Origin: Adenophora triphylla var. japonica
Taxonomy: Eukaryota > Streptophyta > Magnoliopsida > Asterales > Campanulaceae
Direction: 5' to 3'
DNA: 64,000 nucleotides
NCBI GenBank assembly: GCA_022495995.1
Contig: JAFEMH010002550.1
Location: 186,001 to 250,000 of the forward strand
Shown here: in pieces, positions 53,494 to 64,000 of the stretch
Position numbering within the stretch: position 1 is the first letter of the stretch
How the letters are laid out: every line of letters starts with the position of its first letter
Notes under the pieces: generated by a model
Told to the model about the DNA's origin: nothing
The model's input: the letters and a program-made list of their open reading frames with translations, nothing else
Database searches by the model: none
Translations under genes and position numbers: made by a program

Positions 53494-54115
53494 TGCTTGT
53501 TTTGGAGATGTAGACGCCTTCATTGAAGTTTTGTAACATTCCTTGGCCACCGTTGATCATCAGAATCTTAGCGACACCCCAAGGTGTTGGAAACTTCACA
53601 CACCTGATGGTAAGTGGAGGGTACGGCCTTCATTCCGCGAATCCACGGTCTTCCAAGAATGACATTGTAAGATGTTGCACAATCAATTACGCAGAACCGT
53701 TCCATGGTGTTGAGGCCCTTTGAGTATATTGGAAGCTTTATCTCCCCCACCGCTTTCTTTGACTTCACCACCGAAGCCTACCAAAGATCCGAAGAATTTT
53801 TGACAATCTCCGATTCGGGATGTTCATTTCCTTAAGGGTACCCAACATAATAAGATTGACTGAGTCTGCCCCCATCTACCGTAATACGTCGTATTGTACA
53901 GGTTGGCGATCTCGCAAGGAAATAACCTGCACCGTCATGATGGGGTTCCAAAGCAAGTTATCACGATCACTTTCATCAAAGGTAATTCGATCCGGCAAGG
54001 TGTCGACATCCCGGGCCGTCTCTCGGCTTTTCCTCTTTTGACTCCTTAGCGTGTCGTTTTGCGGCGTAATAGGATGTTCCACATATTTCGAGCCTCCACC
54101 GATGAAGTTGATCAC
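53494..54115 (-). pseudogene. Protease region of element F, frameshifted
   Basis: The frame 53,568-53,771 holds [20 protein letters not shown] and the [15 protein letters not shown] segment. The part with the active site (near 53,860-53,890) is in another frame and reads NLIMLGTLKEMNIPESEI after it. The frame 53,876-54,115 holds the linker with RITFDESDRDNLL. The break between the two lies across the active site, so no working protease can be made as written. Confidence 0.8.
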
Positions 54116-55813
54116 CTTTGTTGATGCTGGGGAGAAACCGGCCTTTCAGTTCATGAGGAGCTTCGCATTTTCACCTTCTTCTTCTCGGGATCCCAACAAC
54201 TCCTTAAGATGTCCTTTCGAGAGCAAGTAACCGATCTCCTTTCTTAACGCGATGCAGCCTTCAAGAATCGGTCCAAAGTCTTCATGGTAAGCGCACCATT
54301 TTGATTTGTCACGCCATCCCGTGGTTTTGTCCATTTTCTTTGGCCATCCGGCTTTGTCTCCTAGGTTGCCCATTGCACGCAGTACACCCGAAATGTCAAC
54401 GTAAAACAATAATCGAAATGTTAGGCACATTATCACTATCTTCATCCTCACCGTCTACCGAATTAATTTTGCTAGTGTCAATTCTCGGATAAGGATTGGG
54501 ACGGTTGTTCCTGCGATTGGACGATTCGGTCTTTCGTCGGGATGGTCATATGTCGACATCTTGGATGACGACTTCAATCTTCGCAGCCTCATCTTCCTCC
54601 GGGCCTTATGAACCTTAATGCCCCGCTTCCCGACTTCTTCTAGCCGCTTACAAGGAGTCATTACCAAATCTTGATAATACCGTGAATCTTTCTTCAACCC
54701 CATTTTGAATGCTTCGTGGCCGTCGACATGTCAAGATTGGGAATTTCTAACACCTCCTTATTGAACCGATGGACATAATCCTTCGCAGTCTCATTAGGCC
54801 GCCGGGTCACATTGTAGAGATCACTTGTCAACTTTTCAAATTGTCGATCGCATGAGAATTGGTTATAGAACATGTTGATGAGCCGGGCGTATGAACCAAT
54901 TGAACCTAGGGGTTGCCTAATCACCATTTGAGAGCTGGTCCGGACAAGGTGGATCCAAATCCCCGCATAAGCAGTGCCTCCCGTATTGAAGCGGGATATG
55001 GATTATGTCCATCTTTTCTTGATAGTGTGCAACATGCTCCTCTCGGGTCCGTGGTGCCGTCGTACAACTTCATAGATGGTACGCCGAAACGCTTCGGGAT
55101 GTCGACATTTGCAATTGCTGGGACAAATCGGGATTGATTGTAACAGCTTGGGTCACCGGTTGAATTGGAGGAGTTACACCTGCACGTTCATTATCGCCTC
55201 TCGAGATCCCGCATCTGTTTAGCTAGTGGGTTTCCCGCAAAAGGGTCACCATAGGAATACGATTGAAATTATTATTATTGAAAAGATTATTTAGCAAACC
55301 GTAATCGTCCGTAGTAGTCGTGACAGTAGTGTTGTCTATAAATGGAATGAATGGGGTGAATCCCGCGGAAGATGGCGTCAATGGGGTGTCCCCGGGCAAA
55401 GATGTCGACATCATTAAAGATGTCGGCGGAGGAGGATCGCCCATTGGAATGAATTCATTCTCAAATGTAGATCCTCCGGTGTTGTCAAAGTTGAGAATCC
55501 TTGCACGCAGCGGTGATATATTCTCAAGCCGAGATGCGGTGATCTGTTGGTCTTTCTCGCATCTTAATCATGGAATTGGTCAACACCTTCGAATTGTTAT
55601 CTTGCCGGTCCAACCTTTGATTCAACTCCGGTCAAGATACTCCGTTGTCAACATCTGCATTGGAAGACGTTGCCCCCTTTTGTGGAGTCTTCGTAGGTTG
55701 AGTTGGCCGAGACCCGGTCCGAGGAGGTGGTGGTAACAAGTGGTTCTACCTCCCGATGTGGGAACAACGGCGGGACCTTTGACGGCGGTGGACACATTGG
55801 GGGGTGCAGACAT
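54116..55813 (-). pseudogene. Gag of element F, frameshifted
   Basis: Gag starts at the minus-strand ATG whose complement is 55,811-55,813 (MSAPPNVSTAVKGPAVVPTS), parallel to E. Core pieces are VIRQPLGSIGSYARLINMFY (54,694-54,927) and FNKEVLEIPNLDMSTATKHS. The C-terminal motif is KWCAYHEDFGPILEGCIALR (54,146-54,451), where E has a GHVTEDC sequence, so this copy has lost the motif histidine. At least five frame changes separate the pieces. Confidence 0.82.
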
Positions 55814-55860
55814 AGTGAATTTGATTAGGAAATGTTTCAAATAACCGATAAACCACGAGG

Positions 55861-55880
55861 CCTCTCGGTGGGCGCCAAAT
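55861..55880 (-). other. Primer-binding site of element F
   Basis: The minus strand reads ATTTGGCGCCCACCGAGAGG directly after the 5' LTR end, matching element E in all but one of these bases. Confidence 0.85.
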
Positions 55881-56490
55881 TGTTTTGGTAGAAAAAACAA
55901 TAAAGTAGAATCTTAACTATGTTTAGTGTGTGGATTGAACAATAAGGAGGGAACTATGGAATTCGATTATATGGAACAAAAAAATGAAAAAGAGATAATG
56001 ACAACACGATTTGTTAACGAGGAAAACCTTGGAGGTGATAACCTCTTTGGAAAAAACCCCGGGAGTTAGGTCTCCAACCTTAAAGGTTTCACTATAATGA
56101 TCACAAATACAACTTTGGAAGATAATGGAGAGGATTACAAGAGCTTTTTGTGTAGAGTGTGTGCGTATGAGCATGAATGTGTTTTTCCGTCTCCATTTCC
56201 CCTTAAATATAAGTAGATATGAAAGAGTCAATATGGTTCCTATAATCTCGGCATTTTGGTTTATCACTTCAACCTCCGTGAGACCAAGTCACCCTAGCCG
56301 TTTGAAGGTCTGTTGAACGTGCTTGGAGATTGTTCCGCATTCCTCTCTTAATTACTGAAAAATAAGAATAAGAATAAGAATATTAGGAAATATTGAACAA
56401 GTAAATATTAAAACAATACTTACAGTGTAATGACATCTCGATATGCAGGATCAATTGAAGATGTCGCCATGTTGAAAAATGCCCACAACA
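55881..56490 (-). repeat. 5' LTR of element F (right copy), 610 bp
   Basis: Runs TGTTTTGGTAG to GCCCACAACA. On the minus strand TATATTTAAGGGG (near 56,199-56,212) is the TATA-like promoter element. The other LTR has GTATTTAAGGGG there. Differences from the left copy are about four substitutions, an extra TTG in the TCTGTTGAACG stretch and an extra AAGAAT unit. Confidence 0.95.
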
Positions 56491-56495
56491 GTTAG

Positions 56496-58096
56496 CAAAC
56501 GTGGTTGTGGTCGAGAAGAAGAACGGGAAATGGAGAGTTTGTGTTGATTTCACCGACTTGAACAAAGTATGTCCCAAAGATCCTTTCCCATTGCCTCACA
56601 TTGATTCACAGGTTGATGCCACTTCTGGACACGAGCTCCTCACTTTTATGGATGCATCCTCAGGATTCCAACAAATCCAGATGGAGCCATCTGATCAAGA
56701 GGACACCGCCTTCATAACACCCACAGGTATCTATTGTTATATTGCTATGCCTTTTGGACTAAAAAATGCAGGTGCAACATATTAGAGGCTCGTCAACAAA
56801 ATGTTCAAAGACCAGATTGGGGACACAATGGAGGTATATATCGACGATATGGTAGTGAAATCCAAGAAAGCTGAAGATCACATAAACCACCTATCTCAAG
56901 CCTTCGACATCTTGGATTGTTTCAATAAGAAACTTAATCCAGCAAAATGCAATTTTGGAATGAAGGCAGGAAAGTTTTTGGGCTATATGGTAACTAAAAG
57001 GGGAATTGAAGCCGCCCCAGAACAGATTCGTGCCATTATCAACCTATCGTCACCTCAATCCATCAAAAACGTCCAGAGATTGACAGGGAAGATTGCTGCA
57101 CTCACCAGGTTCATTTCAAAATCTTTTGATCGATGCAAGCCTTTCTATGACATCCTAAGTAAGAATAAGAAGTTCCAGTAGGAAGATCAGCATGAACAAG
57201 CCTTTCAAGATCTCAAAAGTTACCTGTCGACACCTCCATTGTTGGCTAAACCTCAGGAGGGCAAACACCTTTTCATCTACCTAGTAGTGTCAGAAAGCGC
57301 TGTAAGTGCAGTCCTGGTGACAGAGCAAGATGGTATTCAGCAACCCATCTACTATATAAGTAAGACACTTTTAGATGCGGAGACCAGGTATTCTCATTTA
57401 CAAAAGTTAATTTTGGCTTTGATAACTGCATCTATTAAATTAAGACACTATTTTGAAACACATACTATAATTGTGTGTACTAACTATCCTATTAAGAATG
57501 TTATGAGAAAACCAGAGATGTCAGGTCGAATGGCTAAGTGGTCCGTACAATTAAGCACTTACGACATCAAATATGAACCCAGAACAGCAATAAAATCTCA
57601 GGCTCTAGCTGATTTTGTGGCTGACTTTAGTCCAATAATGCAACAAGAAGTAGAGTTGGAGGTTCAGCAACTGCAAGATGATGACATCTTGAGGAAGTGG
57701 ACACTTTACACAGATTGTGCTTCCAACATGAGAGGCACAGGACTTGGAGTTGTACTAAAATTGCCACAAGGGGACATAATACCACAATCCATCAGTTGCA
57801 GTTTTAAGGCCACTAATAATGAAGCAGAATATGAGGCATTAATTGCAGGTTTAACAGCGGCCCAGGACTTAGATGTCAAGCACATCCGGGTGTTTATGGA
57901 TTCTTTGCTAATTGTTAACCATTACAACGGATCCTACATAGCAAAAAGTGCAAAGATGACGACATATTTGGAAATTGTAAAAATTCTGGCGGCCAAATTC
58001 CAAACTTTTACTTTGGAGCAGGTGCCACGAGAAGACAACTCACAAGCAGATGCCCTAGCAAACTTAGGTTCAGCCTTCAAAAACATTCGCAGATAA
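56496..58096 (+). pseudogene. RT second half, RNase H and second RNase H of element E
   Basis: After the GTTAG copy the RT frame resumes: ANVVVVEKKNGKWRVCVDF, then DLNKVCPKDPFPLPHIDSQV and CYIAMPFGLKNAGATY. Two TAG codons follow: at 56,783 (glutamine expected, as in F) and at about 57,178 (tryptophan expected). The active site VYIDDMVVKS is at about 56,836. The frame 57,239-58,096 covers RNase H (YYISKTLLDAETRYSHLQKL, then MAKWSVQLSTYDIKYEPR) and the second RNase H (LYTDCASNMRGTGLGVVLKL, NNEAEYEALIAGLTAAQDL, PREDNSQADALANLGSAF). A frame change near 58,096 separates it from the integrase. Confidence 0.92.
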
Positions 58097-59427
58097 GTAT
58101 CCCAATTGCGCATGTCGACATCCCAGCAATTGATCGTCTCGAGCTGTTCGTACTAGATGTCGACATCCCTACCAGTCCAGCAGTAACTTCCTGGACAGCT
58201 CCTATTATCAAGTATCTCCAAGATGATACGATCCCAACTGAAGAGAAAAATGCTAGAGCATTCAGGGTAAGATCATCTAAATATTTACTTATTGATAACT
58301 TTTTGTTTAGGAAATCTGCTGCAGGTCACTACTTAAGGTGTCTAGAAGCAGACCGAGCCCAACAGGTTTTGAGGGAGCTGCATGAAGGGCAGTGTGGAAA
58401 TCATACCGGGGGTAGAAGTCTGTATACCAAGGCTCTAAGAATGGGCAATTTTTGGCCCACCATGCGAAGAGACGCTGCAGAATACGCAAAGAAATGTGAC
58501 TCATGTCAATGACATGGCAACATCCTACATCAACAAGCCGAATTGCTACATCCTATCCTGTCGCCATGGCCATTTATGATTTGGGGAATGGACATCATAG
58601 GAAAATTACCAAGGGCTCCAGGCGAAAGAGTATTTCTACTAGCCATGACAGACTATTTTTCTAAATGGGTAGAAGCTGAAGCATACGTGCAGGTCCGGGA
58701 CAAGGAAGTTATCTCATTCATAAAGAGAAACATATTCAGCAGGTTTGGGATACCTTCAGAGATAATATGTGATAATGACTTCCAGTTCATTAGTAGGAAA
58801 ATGCAGGATTTCTTGATAAGATGGAGAGTCAAGATGGTGACATCTTCACCTGTTCACCCTCAAGCGAATGGACAGGCAGAATCCAGCAATAAGATTATCA
58901 TAAACAATTTAAAAAGGAGACTGGACCAAAAGAAAGGAAGATGGGCAGAAGAGTTACCCATGGTTTTATGGGCTGACAGGACGACATCTAAGAATGCTAC
59001 TGGTCAGACTCCCTATTCTCTGGTATTTGGGACAGAATCAGTCATTCCAGCAGAAGTTCTTGTACCTACAGCCAGATACAGTTTGTTGACACCTGAGCAT
59101 AATAAGGACATCTTGACACATGACTTGGATACTATAGACGAGCTAAGGGACATGGCCAAAATTCGGATGGCAGCATATCAGCAAAGGGTAGCCAGGTCTT
59201 ACAACAAAAATGTAAGGGTTAGAAGATTCCAAGTAGGAGACTTAGTCCTACGAAAGGCATTCCAAAATACAAAAGAACTCAACGCAGGCAAGCTTGCCCC
59301 AAAATGGGAAGGACCCTACCTGATTGATGCACAGGCCGGGAAAGGAGCATATCACCTGTCAACCCTGGATGGCCAAATGATCCCACGAAGTTGAAACGCC
59401 ATTCATCTTAAAAGGTATTACATCTAG
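58097..59427 (+). pseudogene. Integrase of element E, two nonsense changes
   Basis: The zinc-binding region is 58,303-58,512 (HEGQCGNHTGGRSLYTKALR, then CDSCQ). A TGA at 58,510 stands where F reads CQRHGD, so a CGA-to-TGA change is likely. The core frame 58,543-59,394 has D in IWGMDIIGKLP, D in EIICDNDFQF (SDNG is usual; here CDND) and E in NGQAESSNKI. The C-terminal domain (RRFQVGDLVLRKAF, LAPKWEGPYLIDA) ends at TGA 59,392-59,394, where F reads TGG. The ancestral end is TAG 59,425-59,427. Confidence 0.9.
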
Positions 59428-60265
59428 ACAATGCCTTCCTAAAACTCACCTCATCCCAGGTATGGACAATCCTCTATTGAATATGAGTAACCTTTCATTT
59501 CCCTACTTGTCATTTTTTATTTTTCTTTACTTCAAAATAAAGTGTCGCTAACACAACTTGTGGAGGGCCGTCAACATAGTTGACATCCATCTTTAACATG
59601 TCTCTGTCTTGCAAGATGTTGACATATGAGAATGGGGACATATCGAAAGTACTCAGGTCAAAATGACAACGAATTCTCCTCCGTCAGAGACTGGCCATCT
59701 CTTCTAAAGTAAAGGTACACAATCCCTTCTAAGGTTTAAAGAGTTAATTAGCTCTTTCTTAAGATGTTAGGTTGCCACACCTTCGCCTGGAGCACAAGAT
59801 ATCTCTTTAATTGAGGTGTGGGGTGGGCCTATATGAGTAAAATTATATAGCTTACCCATTCCCACTCAATTAAATGATTGATCTTATGTTTTATTCTTGT
59901 GGTTATGACATGTACGTGTCATCTTAAGTACCTACAGTTTCGACATATTATCATGTCACCTCACGAAATTAACATGTGATCATTCAAAGAAAACTTCATC
60001 AAAAGTATACCAAGTCTTGACATACTTGAAAACTACCAAACCAGAGTTTTTCTAAAAGCTACCATAAAAACATTCCCAAAAGTTAAGGCATTGTACCAAA
60101 CATCCAAGCGACTAAAACTAAAAAGTAAAAGTGTTGAACCAATCCAACACTTGACATAAATTGTCTTTGGTCCTTATGGACCTATTACAAACCAAACAAA
60201 ATAAAATTGTTTTTTGGGATTCCACCCTTAAATTCCAACAAAAACAACCAAAGTTTTTACCTTTT
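59428..60265. other. Noncoding spacer of element E between integrase and antisense gene
   Basis: Two transcription units converge here. The sequence matches the spacer of F (49,306-50,204) in reverse orientation over much of its length, including the GAGTGGGAATGGGTAAGC type block. It holds only one copy of the ATGACA..TACGTGTCAT unit that is tripled in F. No gene is seen; the small frame at 60,118-60,333 overlaps the end of the antisense gene and is not credible. Confidence 0.7.
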
Positions 60266-61977
60266 TCACTTAGCAGCCACCTCAGATGGTCCTGTGGGAG
60301 TTGCATCTCCGGCATCAGTTTCTCCAGTTTCAATTTCTCTTCCTGCCACGGTATCTTTGGGGCTGGATGTCACCTCTCCCTCATCCACCGGCTCCCCTGT
60401 CAGTTTGGCTAAATGGGCATACTCTTTATTAATGTCCCAATTTTGAGATTGCCATCTTGGTGCTCCTTCATCATCTTGATCCTGCTTTGAAAAACAGTCT
60501 TTGCAGCCGCAATTTTGCAGGACTCCCTTACTTCGTCAATTTCCTTAAGATGGTCACCTTCACTTTTTGCCATGCTGTCTAGAAGATCCTTCACTGTCCT
60601 CTCTTGCTCCGCCAAATTCTTCTCATGTACCTTCTCCTTGTTCTCCAGCAAAACCTTTTCTTTCTTAGCCAATGCTGCCTCTGATTTGGACTTCTTCTTA
60701 AGCGTCTCAATTTCCTTCACCAAGTCTTCCACATATCCCACCACCTGTGACACAAAAAGTAGACATCTAAGGATATCATGAAAGCTCAGAATCGATCAAA
60801 GTTTAGTTAGTAACACCTTACCCCAGTTGTAAAGCTCATACACTTCTTCTTAAACTCTCCCACGGGCATTCCTTCAAATACGTCTCCAACTTCAATCACC
60901 TCCTCTTGGATGGCCTTCCTCTTTCTCACCCTAGAGCCAATACCAACGCTCTTCTCTATTGCAGGGATTTTCTTGGGAATCAATGGGGGCTTCGTCTCTA
61001 TCTTGGGAGGAGAATCTCCAAACATGACGTCAATATCATCAAGATCAAAGTCTGACCCCGAGGAAACTGGCTTAGAAACTGCACCAATATATGAAGAATG
61101 TCAAAAAGTAGTACGCGTTAAATTGAAGAAACAGAATAAGGAAACAACATGCTTACCTATAGACATGATAACAGAGGATGATGCCCTATTGTCTTCCCGA
61201 ACAACCAAAGGTGCTTCTAACAGGCCTCTAGGTGATCTCTTGTCCAAAGGCAGGCTGAAGAATTCTTCGAGTTTTGCTAAGGTATCCTCCGCCGGTGGGA
61301 AAAGCTCTCCCCAGTCAATATCTGCAAAAAGGTAAGAAAAATTACTATTTCAGTTTCTCTCAAAAGAAAAAAATCACAAAGTCAGAAATTAAAGTACCTC
61401 CCTTATTCCATTCGCTTGGTATTTCATCCCCTCCTTCAATAGATGCCCTATCAACAAAGAAAAATCTATTTTTCCATCCCCTATCGTTTGAAGACGTAGT
61501 GGTCATTAGGGAACTCTTACCCGACCTCTTCTTAAAAAGATACCTTTTGAACCAAAGGGCTGGAAATCGTACGAGTAAGCTATCTCATGAAGCCCTAGGT
61601 TTAGGCCGTTTTCCCTGTTAACTTTGATTACAAATGCGAAAATTCTCCAAGCCATAGGCATTAATTGGGGGTAAGCAAGTTGGGTCCTTTGAAAAAATTC
61701 AAAAACCAAAGAAGGGAAGGGATAACTAAACCATAGGAGGAAGGGGTATTCAAAAAAACAAATCCATTTTTTGGAAACGAGATCAGACCTAAGGTTGACG
61801 GAAAAGGGGTGAAAGATGGAACCTTCCGGGAAGCAACATTGCCATTTTAGCGACTCAATCTGGGCATCGCTGAACACACATGTCTCCTCGTCTGGCTTAG
61901 CAAGGAGATTCTCACACTCAAAATCCTCAAAATCAATCCCTATGGGATCTTGCGAAAGCGGCGCACTCTTGGTCTTG
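60266..61977 (-). pseudogene. Antisense gene of element E: gypsy-type transposon-domain protein with coiled coil, 5' end cut by CACTA 2
   Basis: Four exons on the minus strand join in frame: 61,398-61,977, 61,157-61,321, 60,822-61,078 and 60,266-60,744. Each intron has GT...AG ends (GTACTT...TGCAG, GTAAGC...GTGCAG, GTAAGG...CACAG). Exon one encodes the globular domain (FFEYPFLLWFSYPFPSLVFE, QLMPMAWRIFAFVIKV, DRGWKNRFFFVDR), like the putative gypsy type transposon family. Exon three has a basic segment (GSRVRKRKAIQEE), exon four a coiled coil (VEDLVKEIETLKKKSKSEAA). A frameshift near 60,455 separates the coiled coil from an acidic tail. The N terminus is missing because CACTA 2 inserted at 61,978. 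Confidence 0.82.
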
Positions 61978-62446
61978 CACCACAAGAAAAACGGCAGTTA
62001 CCGACGGAAAAATCCGTCACTAAATACCAAAAATCCGTCACTAAATTGATTTAGTGATGGATTCCCGACGGAAAAATTCCGTTGGTAAAACGCTCGTCGG
62101 TAAATCTTTTGACGGATTATCGACGGATCTCAATAAGCTTTAGCGACGAATTTTTTCGTCGCTATTGTTTTAAAATCCGTTGGTAATTTCGTAAAATAAT
62201 CGACCAATTTAAAGCATTATGCCGATGGATTAGCGACGAATTTTCCGTCGCTATTTAAATGGTCGTTTTATTTTTTGAACCAATTTAGTGACGGATTAGC
62301 GACGGATCATTCCGTTGCCATTATTAATTAAAAAATCAATTTTTTTATATGCCAAATTATTGAGGGCTTTCCCGACGAATATTTCTGTCGCTAAATTTGC
62401 ATTTTATATTAACAATATTATATATATAAATTTAAAAATATATATT

Positions 62447-62447
62447 A

Positions 62448-62519
<72 letters not shown>
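62447..62519. repeat. (TA)n microsatellite
   Basis: About 70 bp of almost pure TA alternation, interrupted once by TATGTATA near 62,464. Confidence 0.98.
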
Positions 62520-62523
<4 letters not shown>

Positions 62524-63525
62524 TAAAATCTTTCATTTCAACTTCTTTTATAGTTGCACTTTGCTCCCCTAAACTTCTTTTATACTCAAATCAGTCCTTA
62601 CAAATCTTTCATTTCAACTTTGATCCTTCAACTTCTAAAAATTCGGATCAGGTCCTCACAAATTTCCACCACCACAAACCACCACACTCAATCACAACCC
62701 CACCTAATAAAATCCACCATTCATCAACATTGTTTTAAACTCATTTCTCCATTAAACCCAATTTCAAAAAAATAAAATAAAAAATTGATCAAACAATTTG
62801 TAACCAGATTTAAACAATTACATCAAGAATTTTATATATACACAATGAATATATTTCCAAAATGAAATTGAAAGTAAGATTTCGCCTTTTACACTGAGTC
62901 TTCGTATTCGATTAATGCAATAGTACTGTAATGTTTGTCCCACGGTATTGTTTTTCCCCCTTGATAAAATAAACGGCTTTTCCAATTAAATTGGTGCAAA
63001 CCCTTTCCTTTAGTAATATCAAACGCTGGTGAAGGACATGTATATTCTAACTATCTACCATGCATTTATTAATGAAAACATCGTCACTGTAGTCCTGCGC
63101 CAATATACACAATGAATATATTTCCAAAAGGCCCCGTTTATATGTATCCTATATACACACTTTAACAGAGCATTTTCAGAAGGAGAAGAACCCGAGTTAA
63201 GATTCGAGAAGCGGGTGAAGTCCATTAGGGCTATCGTTGTCAATGGCATCATCATGGAGAGAATCGAGAAGCGGTGAATCACCACGCGCAACCGGCGGCC
63301 AGTAAGAATTTGGCAGTTGCGGAGGCACTTGGCTAGAACCGGCACCGTGGCGAGCTTGTGGCGCTGCTCGTGAGGGTGGTGTAGGATAACGATTTGCGTG
63401 CTAGTTGAGCTTGTGGCGCTGCTCGTGATGGTCCTCAACGCCGGTGACGGTGGTGGTTGGATCGGATGGTGAAGGACCGTGTGAAGAGAGAGAGAAGATG
63501 AGGGAGGTGGATGGTGAAGGAAGGT

Positions 63526-63528
<3 letters not shown>

Positions 63529-63586
<58 letters not shown>
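63529..63586. repeat. (GA)n microsatellite
   Basis: About 58 bp of GA alternation. It follows shorter GAGAGAGA runs near 63,486 and a GAGGGAGGTGGATGGTGAAG phrase. In plants such tracts often lie in gene leaders, but no gene is seen here. Confidence 0.98.
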
Positions 63587-63589
<3 letters not shown>

Positions 63590-64000
63590 AGTGGTAGGGT
63601 TTTATTTAGTAAATGAGTGAAAAAGTGTGAGAAAGAATTTTGGCCATTGATTTAAATTGAATAGAGGGTTGAGATGATGATCCAAGTGAAATAGTTTGTT
63701 AAAATGTGAGCCATTGGATCCATGTCAAATGTGTTATTATAGATGGCTAAGATGGTGATCCATGTCAAAGATAAAAATTTAGTAAAATAAATGTCAAATA
63801 ATTAATAATGCTTATTATTTTTATTATTTTTTATTGACTAGAAAAAAATATTTTAGACTTTTTTTATTACTGAAATTTACAAAAATTTATCTAAAATATT
63901 TACATGCTTTTATTTGATTTACCCAAAATTTTAGTTAAAGTAGTATGTCTAATATCAATTTTTAAAATTTTTTTTTTAAATTAATTTTTTTTAAATAAAC

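Larger units (their letters stand above)
47681..56490 (-). mobile_element. Element F: Tat-type Ty3/Gypsy retrotransposon inserted in RT of element E, 8.8 kb
   Basis: LTRs at 47,681-48,281 and 55,881-56,490 (TGTTTTGG...CCCACAACA) are flanked by GTTAG on both sides (47,676-47,680; 56,491-56,495). The minus strand carries gag, protease, leaky-stop site, RT, RNase H, second RNase H and integrase, with an antisense gene on the plus strand next to the 3' LTR. By eye the LTRs differ by only about four substitutions plus a 3-bp and a 6-bp indel, under 1%, so the insertion is young. F is a close relative of E, the element it landed in. Confidence 0.95.
44243..61977 (+). mobile_element. Element E: Tat-type Ty3/Gypsy retrotransposon with antisense gene, split by element F, 3' end off the window
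   Basis: 5' LTR 44,243-44,839, primer site, gag, protease, leaky-stop site, RT first half (to 47,680), then element F, then RT second half, RNase H, second RNase H and integrase (to 59,427). An antisense spliced gene follows (60,266-61,977), truncated by CACTA 2. Removing F plus one GTTAG restores the RT frame across 47,675 / 56,491. The 3' LTR would lie beyond 64,000. Its 5' LTR is clearly more divergent from the LTRs of F than those are from each other, so E is the older copy. Confidence 0.92.
61978..64000. mobile_element. CACTA transposon 2, left end; continues beyond the window
   Basis: The sequence changes abruptly at 61,978 to CACCACAAGAAAAACGGC, one base from the canonical CACTACAAGAAAAA terminus. 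Subterminal repeats follow at once: CCGACGGAAAAATCCGTCAC, GACGGATTATCGACGGATC and TAGCGACGAATTTTTTCGTC, spread over 62,000-62,400. No transposase or gene is recognised up to the window end. 62,550-63,480 is of mixed composition with no long conserved frame. The flanking triplet is TTG at 61,975-61,977; the other side is outside the window. Confidence 0.8.

Noticed and set aside
63055..63438. 127-codon minus-strand ORF
   Set aside because: No motif, skewed composition next to a (GA)n tract, and no splice or start signals to support it.
1..64000. tRNA, rRNA, CRISPR or bacterial-type operon features
   Set aside because: None seen on either strand; intron-bearing genes and plant transposons rule out a prokaryotic reading.

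Overview
The window looks like a block of intergenic heterochromatin from a flowering plant, probably a eudicot. It is made almost wholly of transposable elements, many nested in one another. Evidence for a plant: Ty3/Gypsy elements of the Tat type (two RNase H domains, no chromodomain seen), chromovirus-like gag genes with a Met-tRNA type primer site, CACTA and Stowaway elements, plant-type introns, and fragments of a carotenoid gene (zeta-carotene desaturase). I saw no complete host gene, no rRNA or tRNA gene and no CRISPR array. Everything here is read by eye; no alignment or database search was run.

Layout. (1) 1-15,220, element A: a minus-strand Tat-type element. From right to left it has a 5' LTR, primer site, leader, unrecognised gag-position region, protease plus G-patch, RT/RNase H and integrase. 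Two plus-strand (antisense) genes lie beyond the integrase: a plant-mobile-domain (PMD) gene and a DUF7745-like gene. The 3' LTR is off the left edge. (2) 15,264-15,950: remnant of an unknown coiled-coil gene. (3) 15,955-22,636, element B: a gag-only chromovirus-like element with about 2.45 kb LTRs, arranged partial-internal / LTR / internal / LTR. (4) 22,637-29,240: a second PMD gene on the minus strand, cut at its 3' end by B and split by a 4.8 kb CACTA element (23,450-28,277, TCC duplication) that carries captured ZDS exons. (5) 29,377-43,223: a chromovirus-type gag split by element C (29,764-42,588, ACGAC duplication), a complete Tat-type element with an antisense spliced gene and an 80-bp tandem array. 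(6) 43,884-44,170: Stowaway MITE. (7) 44,243-61,977 and beyond, element E, on the plus strand. Its RT is split by element F (47,681-56,490, GTTAG duplication), a related element on the minus strand. Both carry antisense spliced genes. (8) 61,978-64,000: left end of a second CACTA element inserted in the antisense gene of E.

How the parts work together. Each Tat-type element has gag-protease-RT-RNase H-integrase on one strand. On the other strand it has an intron-containing gene between integrase and 3' LTR, so the two transcription units converge on a repeat-rich spacer. E and F share an in-frame UAG followed by CAAUUA exactly between protease and RT. This is the known leaky-stop context and would set the ratio of gag-protease to full polyprotein. 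Most genes are broken. Many breaks are C-to-T nonsense changes expected of methylated DNA. The many frameshifts in two tracts (about 6,500-14,100 and 50,220-55,860) follow a different pattern tied to CAG/CTG sites and may be sequencing error.
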